Below are positions 32,286-42,060 of a stretch of DNA of 64,000 bases, one piece after another. The DNA comes from Ilex aquifolium (Eukaryota; Streptophyta; Magnoliopsida; Aquifoliales; Aquifoliaceae). The stretch is taken from assembly GCA_951799425.1 (NCBI GenBank), contig OX637402.1, forward strand, positions 260,501 to 324,500, read 5' to 3'. The translations under genes were made by a program, and so were the position numbers. The notes beneath the pieces were generated by a model. That model ran no database searches and was not told the origin of the DNA. It was given only the letters and a program-made list of their open reading frames with translations. Numbering within the stretch: the first letter of the stretch is position 1; each line of letters opens with the position of its first letter.

Positions 32286-32571
32286 TGTTTTAAATTTTGG
32301 TTGTACATAGCTAGGGTAACTTGTGTCGGCCAGTAGAAGCATCTTTTGGTTTTGGCCGTTTTGTTTTGGAACTCAAACCCATTGTAAAGAAATTTTGAAA
32401 ATGATCAATGAAATACCACAGTTGTTTTATCTAATCATTGCCCAAAGCTATTTATTTAATTGCAGTATGATGTTTGAATTTTGAGTGTTTGGATGTTTAC
32501 TTGTATGAATGGATTTTGTTTTAATGTATAGCTTGTTGTTTGAAATAATGTTTGCTAGGGACTAGCAAAGC
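32286..32571 (+). other. E6 Athila 3' UTR
   Basis: Non-coding. Matches E3 18822-19050 (TTGTACATAGCTAGGGTAAC, then GTCGGCCAGTAGAAGC) and continues with TTTGCTAGGGACTAGCAAAG to the polypurine tract. The strand changes at about 32285, where the inverted fragment ends. Confidence 0.75.
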
Positions 32572-32586
32572 TCAAGTTGGGCGGTG
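32572..32586 (+). other. E6 terminal polypurine tract
   Basis: TCAAGTTGGGCGGTG, a mutated AAGTTGGGGGGTG, directly before the LTR start. It shows that the LTR to the right is a 3' LTR rather than a solo LTR. Confidence 0.82.
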
Positions 32587-34278
32587 TGATTAGCACAAAA
32601 TATTGCATATTTTGTACATTAATATGCCCTTTTATACTTGCTTTTGTTGTGACTTTGGGGAGAAATGTGCTTTATCTTCTCTTTATCGGAGTTTTGCGTA
32701 AATGCATGTAAAATGATGTAAATGATTCAAGTTAAGCCCCCATTGAAGTGTTTGAAGTCAATGAAGATGAGGGGATAGCTTGGAGGTGAAAAAACCAAGA
32801 AAAATGCAGTTTGGGTGAAAACCTTCCGGAAGGTTTTGCGTTTGTCTTCCTATTCACTGCCAAAACCTTCCAGAAGGTTTTGTCTACTGGAATAAACCAT
32901 TCAGAAGGTTTGCAAAACCTTCCGGAATGTTTTGCTTACTGGTTTGTCATTCTAACTATTTCTGCACAAACCTTCCGGAAGGTTTTGCCCGAATTGCCCA
33001 GACAGCCTACAACTCAAGCTCTGCCATTTCGGGGTCCCACCTATACTTTTCCCACTTGTCCCCTGACATCTCTTAGACATCTATAGCCCTCCCATCACGC
33101 ATGCTTGGACTTTGAAGGCTTGGGCATTTATGAGGAGGAGAGAGAAGATGAATAGCTGGGAGATGCAGGCTAGGCATGTCCTAGCTTGCCAAATGCATCC
33201 AATCAGCCCCCTTTTGGTGTAAGGTCTTCCACACACCTATAGAGATCTCTATGGATGAAAATGTATCATTCATTGTGTATTATTCAGCTATATTGCATTG
33301 TAGATAGAGAAACTCTAGGTAGAAGACATAGTTAGAGAGAGAAAGCTTAGATTTCTTGCATTTCTTCCATCCATTTCACTTGTAATCCTCTGTAAGACTT
33401 GTGTAAGCTTAATTTAATGCCCTTAGTGTCATTTATTACAAGTACATTGCAAGTTTAGTTCTCCATTTTGGTTTTCGCCATTGTTGCAGGTAGTTTTCTT
33501 CATTTCAAGTTTTAAAATGGGTATTGAATATTTGTAGTCTTAGTTTAAATTTTCTTGCATTAAACTAAACTCCAAACTTCATTTCTTTACAATGTCTCTT
33601 CATTGCATTTATGTTCTTGCTTTAAATATGAGTAGCTAAGCTTATAGTTGGCTAATCCAAGAGAGAATTCCTCTTGGGTATGTTATTTCAACTTATTTTC
33701 ATTCCTCCTCGTAGTGTACGTTGATTCGGTTTGATTGGGTAGAGTGTGGGTGTGGTTGTGAGTCTTTGATATCCCGTAGACTTGTCTCGGAGTATGCTTG
33801 GATCCTCACCTCCATCGTAGTCCCTCGCTTCCCACGAATCAATCGAACATCTAGACACCATTGGAGGAAGGTCTAGAGTTGATTTGGCATTCCCATTGGA
33901 ATGACCTCTTTGGATTAGCCAACACTTATTCCATTTCATTTTCTATCACAAACACAAATTATCAAACTCAAACTCAAAGATTTTTACACTTTTCATTTTT
34001 CACCCAAAATCACCTTCAAAACGATTCACCTCCTTCCCTGAGGAGACGACATTGAAATACGATTTCCAAGTAAAACACGGCATTCGAAAGTCTCCCTGCT
34101 CTTGGGGAGCACTTTTGTTCACACACATACACACACATTTCAGTCATCCACCATTATTCCGTTTCCCCATTTCTTGCATCATTCCGAGTGAGAGTGACAC
34201 TCCCCTATCCCTATAAGCCATACACACATTGAGGGATGATGTCCGGAGATTAGGGAATACAACGGAAACCATCAAGCA
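32587..34278 (+). repeat. E6 3' LTR (Athila, TGATTAGC subfamily)
   Basis: 1692 bp from TGATTAGCACAAAATATTGC to CCATCAAGCA. It is close to the E3 LTR and carries the same box type, the 13-bp inverted repeat (TTGGCTAATCCAA near 33650, TTGGATTAGCCAA near 33910) and a CA-rich 3' part. The next bases (CACAC) do not match the E3 flank AGTAG, so this is not the missing 3' LTR of E3. Confidence 0.88.
32818..32986. promoter_or_regulatory. E6 LTR palindromic boxes (AAACCTTCCGGAAGGTTT type)
   Basis: Boxes at 32818-32837 (a perfect 20-bp palindrome, AAAACCTTCCGGAAGGTTTT), 32862-32881, 32894-32911, 32914-32933 and 32968-32986. They are followed by GCCCGAATTGCCCAGACAGC, the conserved word after Athila LTR boxes. 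Confidence 0.75.
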
Positions 34279-34555
34279 CACACATCACCCAAAAACATAA
34301 AATTTGTATATATGTCAATCTTTTTGTTGTGGCTCTCTAATATGATCTACCAAGAGTCTAACTTGGAATTGTGCTAATAGTATAGTTATACCACTCAATA
34401 TCCTATGTACCCCAAATCAATCTCAAATCAACAAAATTACTCACTTGGGTACACTCCAACACAGACTTCTTAATAATTTTCTGCTCAGTGCATCAACCCC
34501 AACATTTTATTCCTGTATGATATTATACAGTATAGTTATAGTACTTAATTATTTT
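34279..34555. other. AT-rich spacer, nothing recognised
   Basis: No ORF or repeat that I recognise. It may be the worn RNase H/integrase junction of the chromovirus relic to the right. Confidence 0.4.
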
Positions 34556-35720
34556 CATTCATCTTCTATGCATCAAATTCAAATCCTTTTGAGTTAATAG
34601 ATATTTTAAACTTCGGTGATCTGTATAAATCTCACATGTCTCACAATATAAATAATGTCTCCAAAGTTTTAAAGAAAAAACAATAACAACCGACTCCAAA
34701 TCATGAGTAGTATAATTCCTTTCATGGTTCTTTAGTTGTCTGGAGGCATAGGTAATTATCTTATGTTGCATTAAAACACAACCTAGACCCCAATGAGAAA
34801 CATCACTATGTATCACAAATCCACTACTACCCAGAGGTATATTCAATATTGGGGCTGAAATTAATTTCTTCAACGAATACTTGGAAACTCTTTTCACAAG
34901 CTTCATTCCATTCAAACCTTACATCTTTCCGAACAAGACAATGGTGTTGGTAATACTAAACATTTTTTGCGCAAACCTGTGATAGTATCAAACTAGACCA
35001 AGAAATTGCGAATCTCTATCACTGTAGTTGGTCTTTGCCACTTTTTCACTGTCTCGACTTTCTTACGACCAACAAAAATACAATCACCAAAAAGTAAATT
35101 TCCCAACAAATACAATTCAATCTAGCCAAAATTCATGCTTACTCACCCTAGTTGGTAAATTTTTCCTCATAGAGTCTGTTGGACAATTCTCAAATGATGT
35201 TTATATTCTTCCTTACTACGAGAATACATAGGCATAACATCAATGAATCTAGATAAGGATGAAATTCCCGATTTAATCAATTCATAAAAACAACTGTAGC
35301 ATTTGTAAACCTCAACAACATCACAAAAAATATAAGGTGACCATCCCAGTTTGACAAACTATTTTCAGAATATCACATCTTTTTTTTTTTTTTTAACTAT
35401 GGATAACACCAACCTAAGATCAATCTTACTAAATAGTCTACCCCCTCACAACTGATCAAATAAATCCTTAATTGGAAGTAAAAGATATTTACTACTTGTT
35501 GTGACCTCATTCAACTGGTGGTAATCAATGTACAATTTCACAATCTCATCATTTTCTTTACAAACACAACAAGAGCACCCCATGGCAATTTACTATGTTG
35601 AACAAATCATTGGTTCAATATTTTCAAATAAATTCCCAATTCCTCTCGTTCAGGGAAAACCATGAGATATGGAGAAATAAATATAGGTGAAGTACTCAAG
35701 AACTACTAAAACGTAAACTC
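34556..35720 (-). pseudogene. Old chromovirus RNase H and reverse transcriptase relic
   Basis: Minus-strand RNase H is readable at 34559-34915: [78 protein letters not shown]. Further right, fragments of reverse transcriptase can be followed only in pieces (a KIDL-like stretch near 35420, and a YIDYHQLNEV-like stretch near 35510). A T run at 35380-35394 interrupts it. Far more decayed and AT-rich than E4, so much older. Confidence 0.8.
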
Positions 35721-36788
35721 TACCTCTATCTAATGGTAGTACATGCAAGTCTATTGGAATACATTTGAAAATTCCTAAACTACATAAATATATATCAACT
35801 ATATCCTTCCTTCTTTAGTGTCCACTACATAAGCTAGGTACCCCAGCTTACCTTTGCAAGAGTACACTAAGCATTTGAAATTCCTTTTTTGATCACAAAA
35901 AAATTTATACTATTTCATTTGGTAGCTAAAATATCATCTCATTTATGAAAAATCTATAATAGCATGATATTTCAATAATCATTTCATCTCAAGAATCATA
36001 TTAACGTCTCAAATATCTAGAGACATAAAATAAACACATAAATCTCTAACTCCCACATTCAACACAACCTCTATATATAGTGTCTACTAGTTCTATTACT
36101 TCTACTAAAGTAGCAACAAATAAATTTGTGTATTACAATGTAAATGATCAATCCAATTGTATGTTATACAACGACTATGTGAATCTTGGGTATATTAAAA
36201 CTCTTGCAATCTCAACCAGAATTGGAAAGTGTACTCGTGACAACCTTAATAATAACTTGAATATCCTATCAAGTCATAGTAAATATGCTACATACAATAG
36301 TATGGGTAGTTTCTCTCCCAAAGCTAAGGTTATCGAAAATAATACCAACACTAGTATTTGCACTATCCATTAAACATGTAAATAAATCAAGATAATCATC
36401 AACACAAAGGGGCTATATATCTTAGGTTACAATAATTCAAACACGCATAACCTTAATCTTATTGAGGAAAATCATGTATTAAATGATACAACGCCCCTAC
36501 ACCAATTACACGTATGATGTCAAACTTTGGTTTTTCGTCAAATCCTATAGGTTCCACAGTAGTCTTGCATGTTCCATTCTTAAATTAAACTTGCCTCCTT
36601 GATGGTTTGTAGCTTTGACAGGTTGCTTCACTTGCTTTCCGCACAAAAACCCTGAAATTTCAGATATTACACACATAAAACCCTGATTTACGCACTTACA
36701 CTAATTTATAGTTTTTAACTATTATATCTTACAAAATTTGCTTATTTAATTATTTTAATTTACATAATAATTAGGGTTAATCAATAAT
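35721..36788. other. AT-rich relic, probably worn chromovirus 5' pol or gag
   Basis: No convincing ORF. The stretch continues the relic to the left and probably holds its protease and gag region, but I cannot align residues with confidence. The open frame at 36080-36373 on the plus strand has the composition of chance reading. Confidence 0.35.
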
Positions 36789-37757
36789 CAAATTTAGATA
36801 GCACTTGATGACCAAGAGAAAACAACATTCACATGCCCTTTTGGCACCTTTGCATTCAAAAGGATGTTGTTTGGACTTTGTAACTCTCCTGCAACATTTC
36901 AAAGGTGCATGTTGAGTTTGTTTAGTGACATGGTTGAAAGATTTTTGGAAATGTTCATGGACTATTTTTCTGTATATGGTGATTCTTTTGAGTTGTGTCT
37001 AACAAACCTGGAGAAAGTGTTGATAAGATGTAAGGAAACCAATCTGGTGCTCAATTGGGAGAAATGCCATTTCATGGTAACACAAGGCATTGTCTTGGGT
37101 CACATTGTGTCGTCTGAAGGCATAAAAGTTGATCTGATTGGAAATTTGCTTGCACCCAGGACTGTTAAAGATGTCTGATCATTTCAAGGACATGCAGGGT
37201 TCTATAGGAGATTCATAAAAGACTTTAGTACCATATCAAAACCCATGTGTCATCTCCTAAGTCAGGATCTAACCTTTGAATGGAATGGAGCATGCCAACA
37301 GGCTTTTGATACATTCATGGGTATGTTGATTTCTGTCCCAATAATGCAACCTTATGACTGGACTCTACTGTTTGAATTGATGTGTGATGCAAGTGACTAC
37401 GCTGTTGGAGCAGTGTTCGGTCAAAGAAAGGAGAAAAAACAATATGTGATTTACTATGCAAGCAAAACTTTGAATGATGCTCAAATGAATTATTCCACAA
37501 TTGCAAAAGAATTGTTTGCTGTGTTTTTTGCTCTCGAGAAATTTCATTCTTATCTTGTTGGTTCATCTGTCATTGTGTTTAATGATCATGCAACATTAAA
37601 ATTCTTACTCACAAAGAAAGATGCCAAGCTGCGGCTCTTGAGATGGATACTCTTATTACAAGAGTTTGATCTGATCATTAAGGATAAGAAAGGTGTCGAG
37701 AGTGTGGTGGCAGATCATCTATCCAGACTAACATATGAAAATTTCCTTGATGAATAA
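36789..37757 (+). pseudogene. E7 reverse transcriptase (3' half) and RNase H
   Basis: One frame with few stops. Reverse transcriptase: TTFTCPFGTFAFKRMLFGLC, then the catalytic box FMDYFSVYG near 36957-36983, in which the second Asp of the usual DD is Tyr, so polymerisation would be lost. A TGA lies at 37177 in the VRSFLGH motif (CGA to TGA). RNase [48 protein letters not shown] (the TDH motif has become NDH), [19 protein letters not shown] and [12 protein letters not shown]. It ends at TAA 37755. Confidence 0.9.
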
Positions 37758-39065
37758 CTGTTCACAATCTTGGAAACACCATGGTATGATGATATTGCTA
37801 ACTTCCTTGCTACTGGTACGTTTCCTCCTACCTTTACAATGATGGATAAAAAGAAATTTCAGAGGGAGGTTCGTAATTTCTTTTGGGAGGATCCATTCGT
37901 GTTTAAGTAGTGTAAGGATCAAATCATAAGGCATTGTATCCCCAATCATGAGAGCAGACTAGTAATATCTTTTTGTCATTCTGAAGCATGTGGTGGCCAT
38001 TTTTCATCTAAAACAACCGCTGTGAAAATCTTGCAGCGCGGATTCTATTGGCCCACACTTTTTAAATTTGTCCATGCCTTCTGTCTAATATGTGAGAGAT
38101 GCCAAAGGTTGGGAATCATTTCTAAAAGAAACATGATGCCCTTGAAACCCATTCTGGTAATTGAAATTTTTGATTGTTGGGGCATCAATTTCATGAGACC
38201 ATTTCCCCATTCCTTTGGGTATCTATATATTTTAGTGGCTGTTAATTATGTGTCCAAGTGGGTTGAAGCAATTCCATGCCGAAATAATGATCACCAAATA
38301 GTGATCAAATTTTTAAAAGAAAACATTTTGCCCAGGTTTGAAATTCCTAAATCCATTATAAGTGATGGGGGTTTTCATTTTTGCAATCGTCCTTTTTGGA
38401 ATTTGATGAAAAAATACTTAATTTCTCATAAAATTGCAACCACTTATCATCCATAGACTATTGGACAGGCTGAATTGGCTAATCGAGAGATCAAAATAAT
38501 TTTAGAAAAAATGGTAAACCCGGACCGCAAAGATTGGTCGTTAAGACTAACTAATGCACTCTGGGCATATCACATTGCCTTTAAAATAATTTTGGGCATG
38601 TCTCCTTATCGATTAGTTTATGGCAAGCCTTGTCACCTACCTTTGGAATTGGAACACATAGCATACTGGGCCATTAAAACAATGAACTTTGACCTAGAAA
38701 AGACTGGAATCTCAAGAAAACTTCAGATAAATGATTTAGAAGAGTTAAGGAATGAGGCATATGCCAATGCTAAAATTGCAAAGGAAATGATGAAATTTTT
38801 TCATGACAAAAAAATACTGAGAAAATCCTTTGCCCCTTAATAGAAAGTCTTCCTATTCAATTCAAGGCTCCACCGATTTCCTCGTAAGTTAAGATCAAAA
38901 TGGACTGGACCTTACATTGTAAGGCGAGTGTTTCGACATGGAGTAGTGGAAGTGGAGAATCCTTCAAATGGTAATATTTTTACTGTCAATGGTCAACGTT
39001 TTAAACCATTTTTCAAAGAGTTTGTTAATGATGTGGAAACCATTTTTTTAATGGATCTAGAATAG
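37758..39065 (+). pseudogene. E7 integrase
   Basis: Continues the same frame as reverse transcriptase. Zinc domain: FCHSEACGGHFSSK and CLICERCQRLG. The catalytic region reads WGINFMRPF, so the first Asp is Asn (GAT to AAT). The second Asp is present in SIISDGGFHFCN and the Glu in [11 protein letters not shown]. In-frame stops lie near 37908, at 38454 (YHP then stop, Gln expected) and at 38838-38843 (two stops). The C-terminal domain KWTGPYIVRRVFRHGVVEVE ends at TAG 39063. The core is complete in length, unlike E3. Confidence 0.92.
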
Positions 39066-39070
39066 TCTGC

Positions 39071-39436
39071 AGAGATTCGCATCTGCCGACACAAAAAGGG
39101 TCGGGTCAGGAAAAATTCGACCCAACTCGACCCGAACGAACGCATTTATAAGGCCTCCAAACCCTAATCCATTTTTCCAAATCTGTCGTTCGTCTTCTTC
39201 TTCTTCTTCCCTTTTCTCTTCAAATGATCCACTCTCTGCAGCTCCATGGCCACACACTCCATAGACACAATCCTTTGTTTCATGTTCTGCATTTTATGTC
39301 TGTATTTGCTCATAGGTTTCCTTCTTCTGTTTGCACTTACGAGAAAGGGTTTCCAGGTTAACTGAAACCCTAATTTTTGTAAAGATAATTAAATTGTATA
39401 TTTTGTTTGTAGGCGTCGGCAGATGAACAAATCTCT
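39071..39436 (+). other. Probable captured gene 5' end (promoter, exon, intron) between short inverted repeats
   Basis: Starts right after the integrase stop. Inverted repeats flank it: AGAGATTCGCATCTGCCGAC at 39071-39090 against GTCGGCAGATGAACAAATCT at 39415-39434 (AGAGATT, a few odd bases, CATCTGCCGAC). Inside are TTTATAAGG (near 39146), the telobox word AAACCCTAA (near 39167), a CTT repeat (39198-39212), an ATG at about 39223 with some 40 open codons, and an intron-like GTTAACTG to TTTGTTTGTAG (about 39356-39411). None of this occurs in E2 or E3. Gene identity unknown. Confidence 0.45.
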
Positions 39437-39502
39437 ACTTTGAACCCTAACTACACTTTTGTGTATACTGGTAAATTCGAAACATTGAGAGCAATGTTGA
39501 TC

Positions 39503-39520
39503 TTAAGTTGGGGGGTGAGA
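39503..39520 (+). other. E7 internal polypurine tract
   Basis: TTAAGTTGGGGGGTGAGA, the counterpart of E3 15250 and E5 25257-25275, about 440 bp after pol. Confidence 0.6.
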
Positions 39521-40420
39521 ACTATAGTTCATATTAAAATTTTTTTTTGATCGTATTGCGTATTTTGTCTTGTATTTCATATTTATACAGTCTTTATAGT
39601 ATATAAAAAAAGAAAAAAATAAAAAGAAAAAGAAAAAAAATGATGATCATGTTTTTAAGGTAGCTTCAATCGTCTATGTGACTGACAGACATTAAAGAAC
39701 TAGATAGAGTGTCTTAAGATTAGCAAGCATGGATGGTAAGATTTTTTTGGTACAGTTTAGACGTTTTACGCACATTCCCATCTGATGTGCATGTTGTGAT
39801 AATGAGAAAAGCAAAATTAGTGAGAAAAACTGAAATCCGAGAAGAGCAAGCAAAACCACTGTGTGGCAGAAGCACTTTTCCTAAACGTCATCATGCCAAA
39901 CAACTGGGTGCCTGTAAACAGTATGGCATGATCTTTCACATGAAGGAATACAATTAGTGTTCTGAACCAATTTCCGATCGCGCACTCGATCGATTAGACT
40001 GGATAGTGTATGGGCAGAGTAAGGATTTTCCTGAGACGTCATACTATACCAGTCCGGTACTTACACATTATGGGCGACAAGAAGTTGGAAGAGTCATTGA
40101 TAGTCCAACTGACATGGAGACAAGCCAAGGCTTGAATTAGAATTTCTTGACAAAACTATAAAAAAACATGTTTTTAGGATGAAAGCCAAAGGTCCGAACT
40201 CTTTTGTAAAAAGTGTAAATACCTTTTTATTAGATGTACAAAGTATTTTTGTTAAAATAAAGATGATGGGCTAAGTAAGGAATGTCCTAAAATACCAACG
40301 AAGTTGTAGCGTGGGTAGGGACTTATCCTGAGACGTCATGATTTTCCAAGTCCAATTTGTGCACGTAGTCTTGTTTTAATATGTGTATATAAATGTGTAT
40401 AAAATTTTGATTTTTATTTT
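39521..40420 (+). other. E7 spacer before the ORF3 promoter region
   Basis: No supported ORF. The word CCTGAGACGTCAT occurs twice (near 40030 and 40330) and an A-rich run lies at 39605-39640. The open frame at 39733-39957 has no recognisable motif and no counterpart in E3. Confidence 0.5.
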
Positions 40421-40694
40421 GGCGTTCGAACGCCAGTTAACATTCGAACGCCAGGAGCTCACAGTACTTTGACCTCTGCAAGACATCAAAAGTACTGAGA
40501 GCACCTTTCTTTCGAAGGACAGATGAACGTTCGAACTAGGACCCCACGTTCGAACGCCATTTTCACGTTCGAACTAGAAAAGCTTACAGTACTTTGATCT
40601 CTGCTGGACATCAAAAGTATTGGGAGCAACTTTCATTCGAACGAAAGTTTCGAACCTTCTTTTAAAATTCCTCCTATCCCCGTTCGAACGCCAG
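40421..40694. promoter_or_regulatory. E7 pre-ORF3 palindromic boxes (GGCGTTCGAACGCC type)
   Basis: GGCGTTCGAACGCC (perfect, 40421-40434), CATTCGAACGCC (40441-40452), GAACGTTCGAAC (40525-40536), CACGTTCGAACGCC (40546-40559), CACGTTCGAAC (40564-40574), TTTCATTCGAACGAAAG (40631-40647) and CGTTCGAACGCC (40681-40692). A second repeated unit lies between: AGTACTTTGA with its inverted partner TCAAAAGTACT, at about 40465-40498 and again at about 40581-40621 (partner degenerate). The E7 LTR uses the same TTCGAACG boxes. Confidence 0.75.
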
Positions 40695-40720
40695 TCACGT
40701 TTGAATGATGGTTGTCTGGG

Positions 40721-40728
40721 TATAAATA
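40721..40728 (+). promoter_or_regulatory. TATA box of a putative internal ORF3 promoter
   Basis: TATAAATA, reading on as TATAAATACCT, lies 29 bp after the last box and 211 bp before the ORF3 ATG. The E7 LTR has the same TATAAATACCT at 44488 after its boxes. The following leader is CT/CA-rich, like a plant 5' UTR. Confidence 0.6.
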
Positions 40729-40938
40729 CCTGGTTCGTCTTCCCCACTTCAAAAACACCCAAAACCCTTCAAGTTCTTCAAACCCTAGATCACCCCTTCA
40801 TTACCCAAGCCTCCAAACCCAATTTTTTCTCCATTTCTACCCAAAATCAAGCATCCAAACCACATTCCCATCTCATTTCTCACATTTTAACAAAAAAATC
40901 TCAATTTTTTCTTGCCCTCAAAACCCCAAAATCAGAAA

Positions 40939-42060
40939 ATGCCCCCAAGGATGAAAATGCCCGCTAGGCGAAAGGCGGCCAACCAAGAACCCAACTTTGA
41001 GGAGGAGGTGATCGAGCAAAGGGAGGGAAGGCCACCATTGGTCCGAAGATACGATCGCACTCGCTTCCCCAGTGCTCTCAAGGCCAATAGGTACGAAAAT
41101 TTCTTTCAAAACCAAGTCATTATTTGTGAACGTACTTGAGTTGTCAAATTTTGCGAACTTAGGTAATTTGGCCAACATGGAGGCCAGGGGTTGGAGTATG
41201 TATTTGAGGAATGGTAGTGACGCTGTGCAAGAATTGGTGAGGAAATTTTATTCCAATACCGAGATTGTGAACGGGCTATCAAGACATATGTGAGGGGGGC
41301 TCACATCAACGTAGACGAGGATTATATTTTGGAGTTGAGGGCCGTACCACGAGTACCAAGGCCTAGCTACCCCCCGAGGAAGAATGTGGAGTTGGACGTG
41401 GTGGGAGTAGAGTTGACGGGATTTTCGACATTTACATGGGGAGGAATGCGGTTCTTTAGGCAAGGGGAGTTAATGGACAAATAAAAGATGCTCAATTTGA
41501 TTGTCGTCTCGAACTTTGCCCCCATTGGACGCAAGAACGAGATCTTCTTGGAGATGGCTCAATTATTATACGCGATAGGAAGGAACCAATGCATAGACCT
41601 CCCATCCTTGATACTGACTGAGATGATGAAGGGATGTGATGTAAAGAGGAATTCACTCCCCTTCGGCACGCTAGTGACAGAGATATGCTTGGATTGGGGA
41701 GTGCAGGTCAGGAGAGAGATGGAGGTGCTCAAGCCGATGGGATTCTTGAACAAAGTGTCATTCTGAAGGAGCCAATGTCATAGCAGAGGGCCAGCAGTAA
41801 GGCAAGACGAGCCACCAGCCCAACACACCAATGAAGTTCAAGATGCCTTGGACGCTGAGGAGGAGAAAGAGGCTGAGCAAGCCCATGCAGAGACCAGTGA
41901 CCGACGAACACTACTAGAGATCATGCTTGGCATCGACGCCAAGAAGATGAGATTCTTCGTTAGCAAGAGGAGATTCTCCATCTATTGCGAGGTGGAGCTG
42001 GAGGACCTTCAGGCTCTGGAGAGGCGAGAGAGTGAGAGTGATTTTTTCACTTGGGATTGA
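40939..42060 (+). pseudogene. E7 ORF3 (plant transposon protein type)
   Basis: ATG at 40939 (MPPRMKMPARRKAANQEPNF), a basic start with a following acidic patch. About 370 codons in all. Conserved-looking parts: RRYDRTRFPSALKANRYENF, then after a frameshift (near 41130, corrected near 41290) NMEARGWSMYLRNGSDAVQE and LVRKFYSNTEIV; then VELTGFSTFTWGGMRFF, MAQLLYAIGRNQCIDLPSLI and SLPFGTLVTEICLDWGVQV. Stops at 41482 and 41764. The C-terminus is Glu-rich. It resembles the PF20167-type protein of Athila and SIRE elements by motif memory; E8 and E12 carry related proteins. Molecular role unknown. Confidence 0.75.

Noticed and set aside
8128..34278. E3 5' LTR and E6 3' LTR as the two ends of one 26-kb element
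   Set aside because: The 3' UTR occurs twice (18822-19050 and 32300-32540), and the flanks do not match (AGTAG against CACAC).
36080..36373. 97-codon ORF in AT-rich relic
   Set aside because: Low-complexity composition, no motif, and it lies in worn chromovirus sequence.
3518..39065. E2 and E7 as two halves of one interrupted element
   Set aside because: Both contain the end of reverse transcriptase, RNase H and integrase, so they are separate copies of one family.
39160..39180. AAACCCTAA as telomere repeat
   Set aside because: A single copy before a CT-rich leader fits a promoter telobox better.
39733..39957. 74-codon ORF in the E7 spacer
   Set aside because: No counterpart in E2, E3 or E5 and no recognisable domain.
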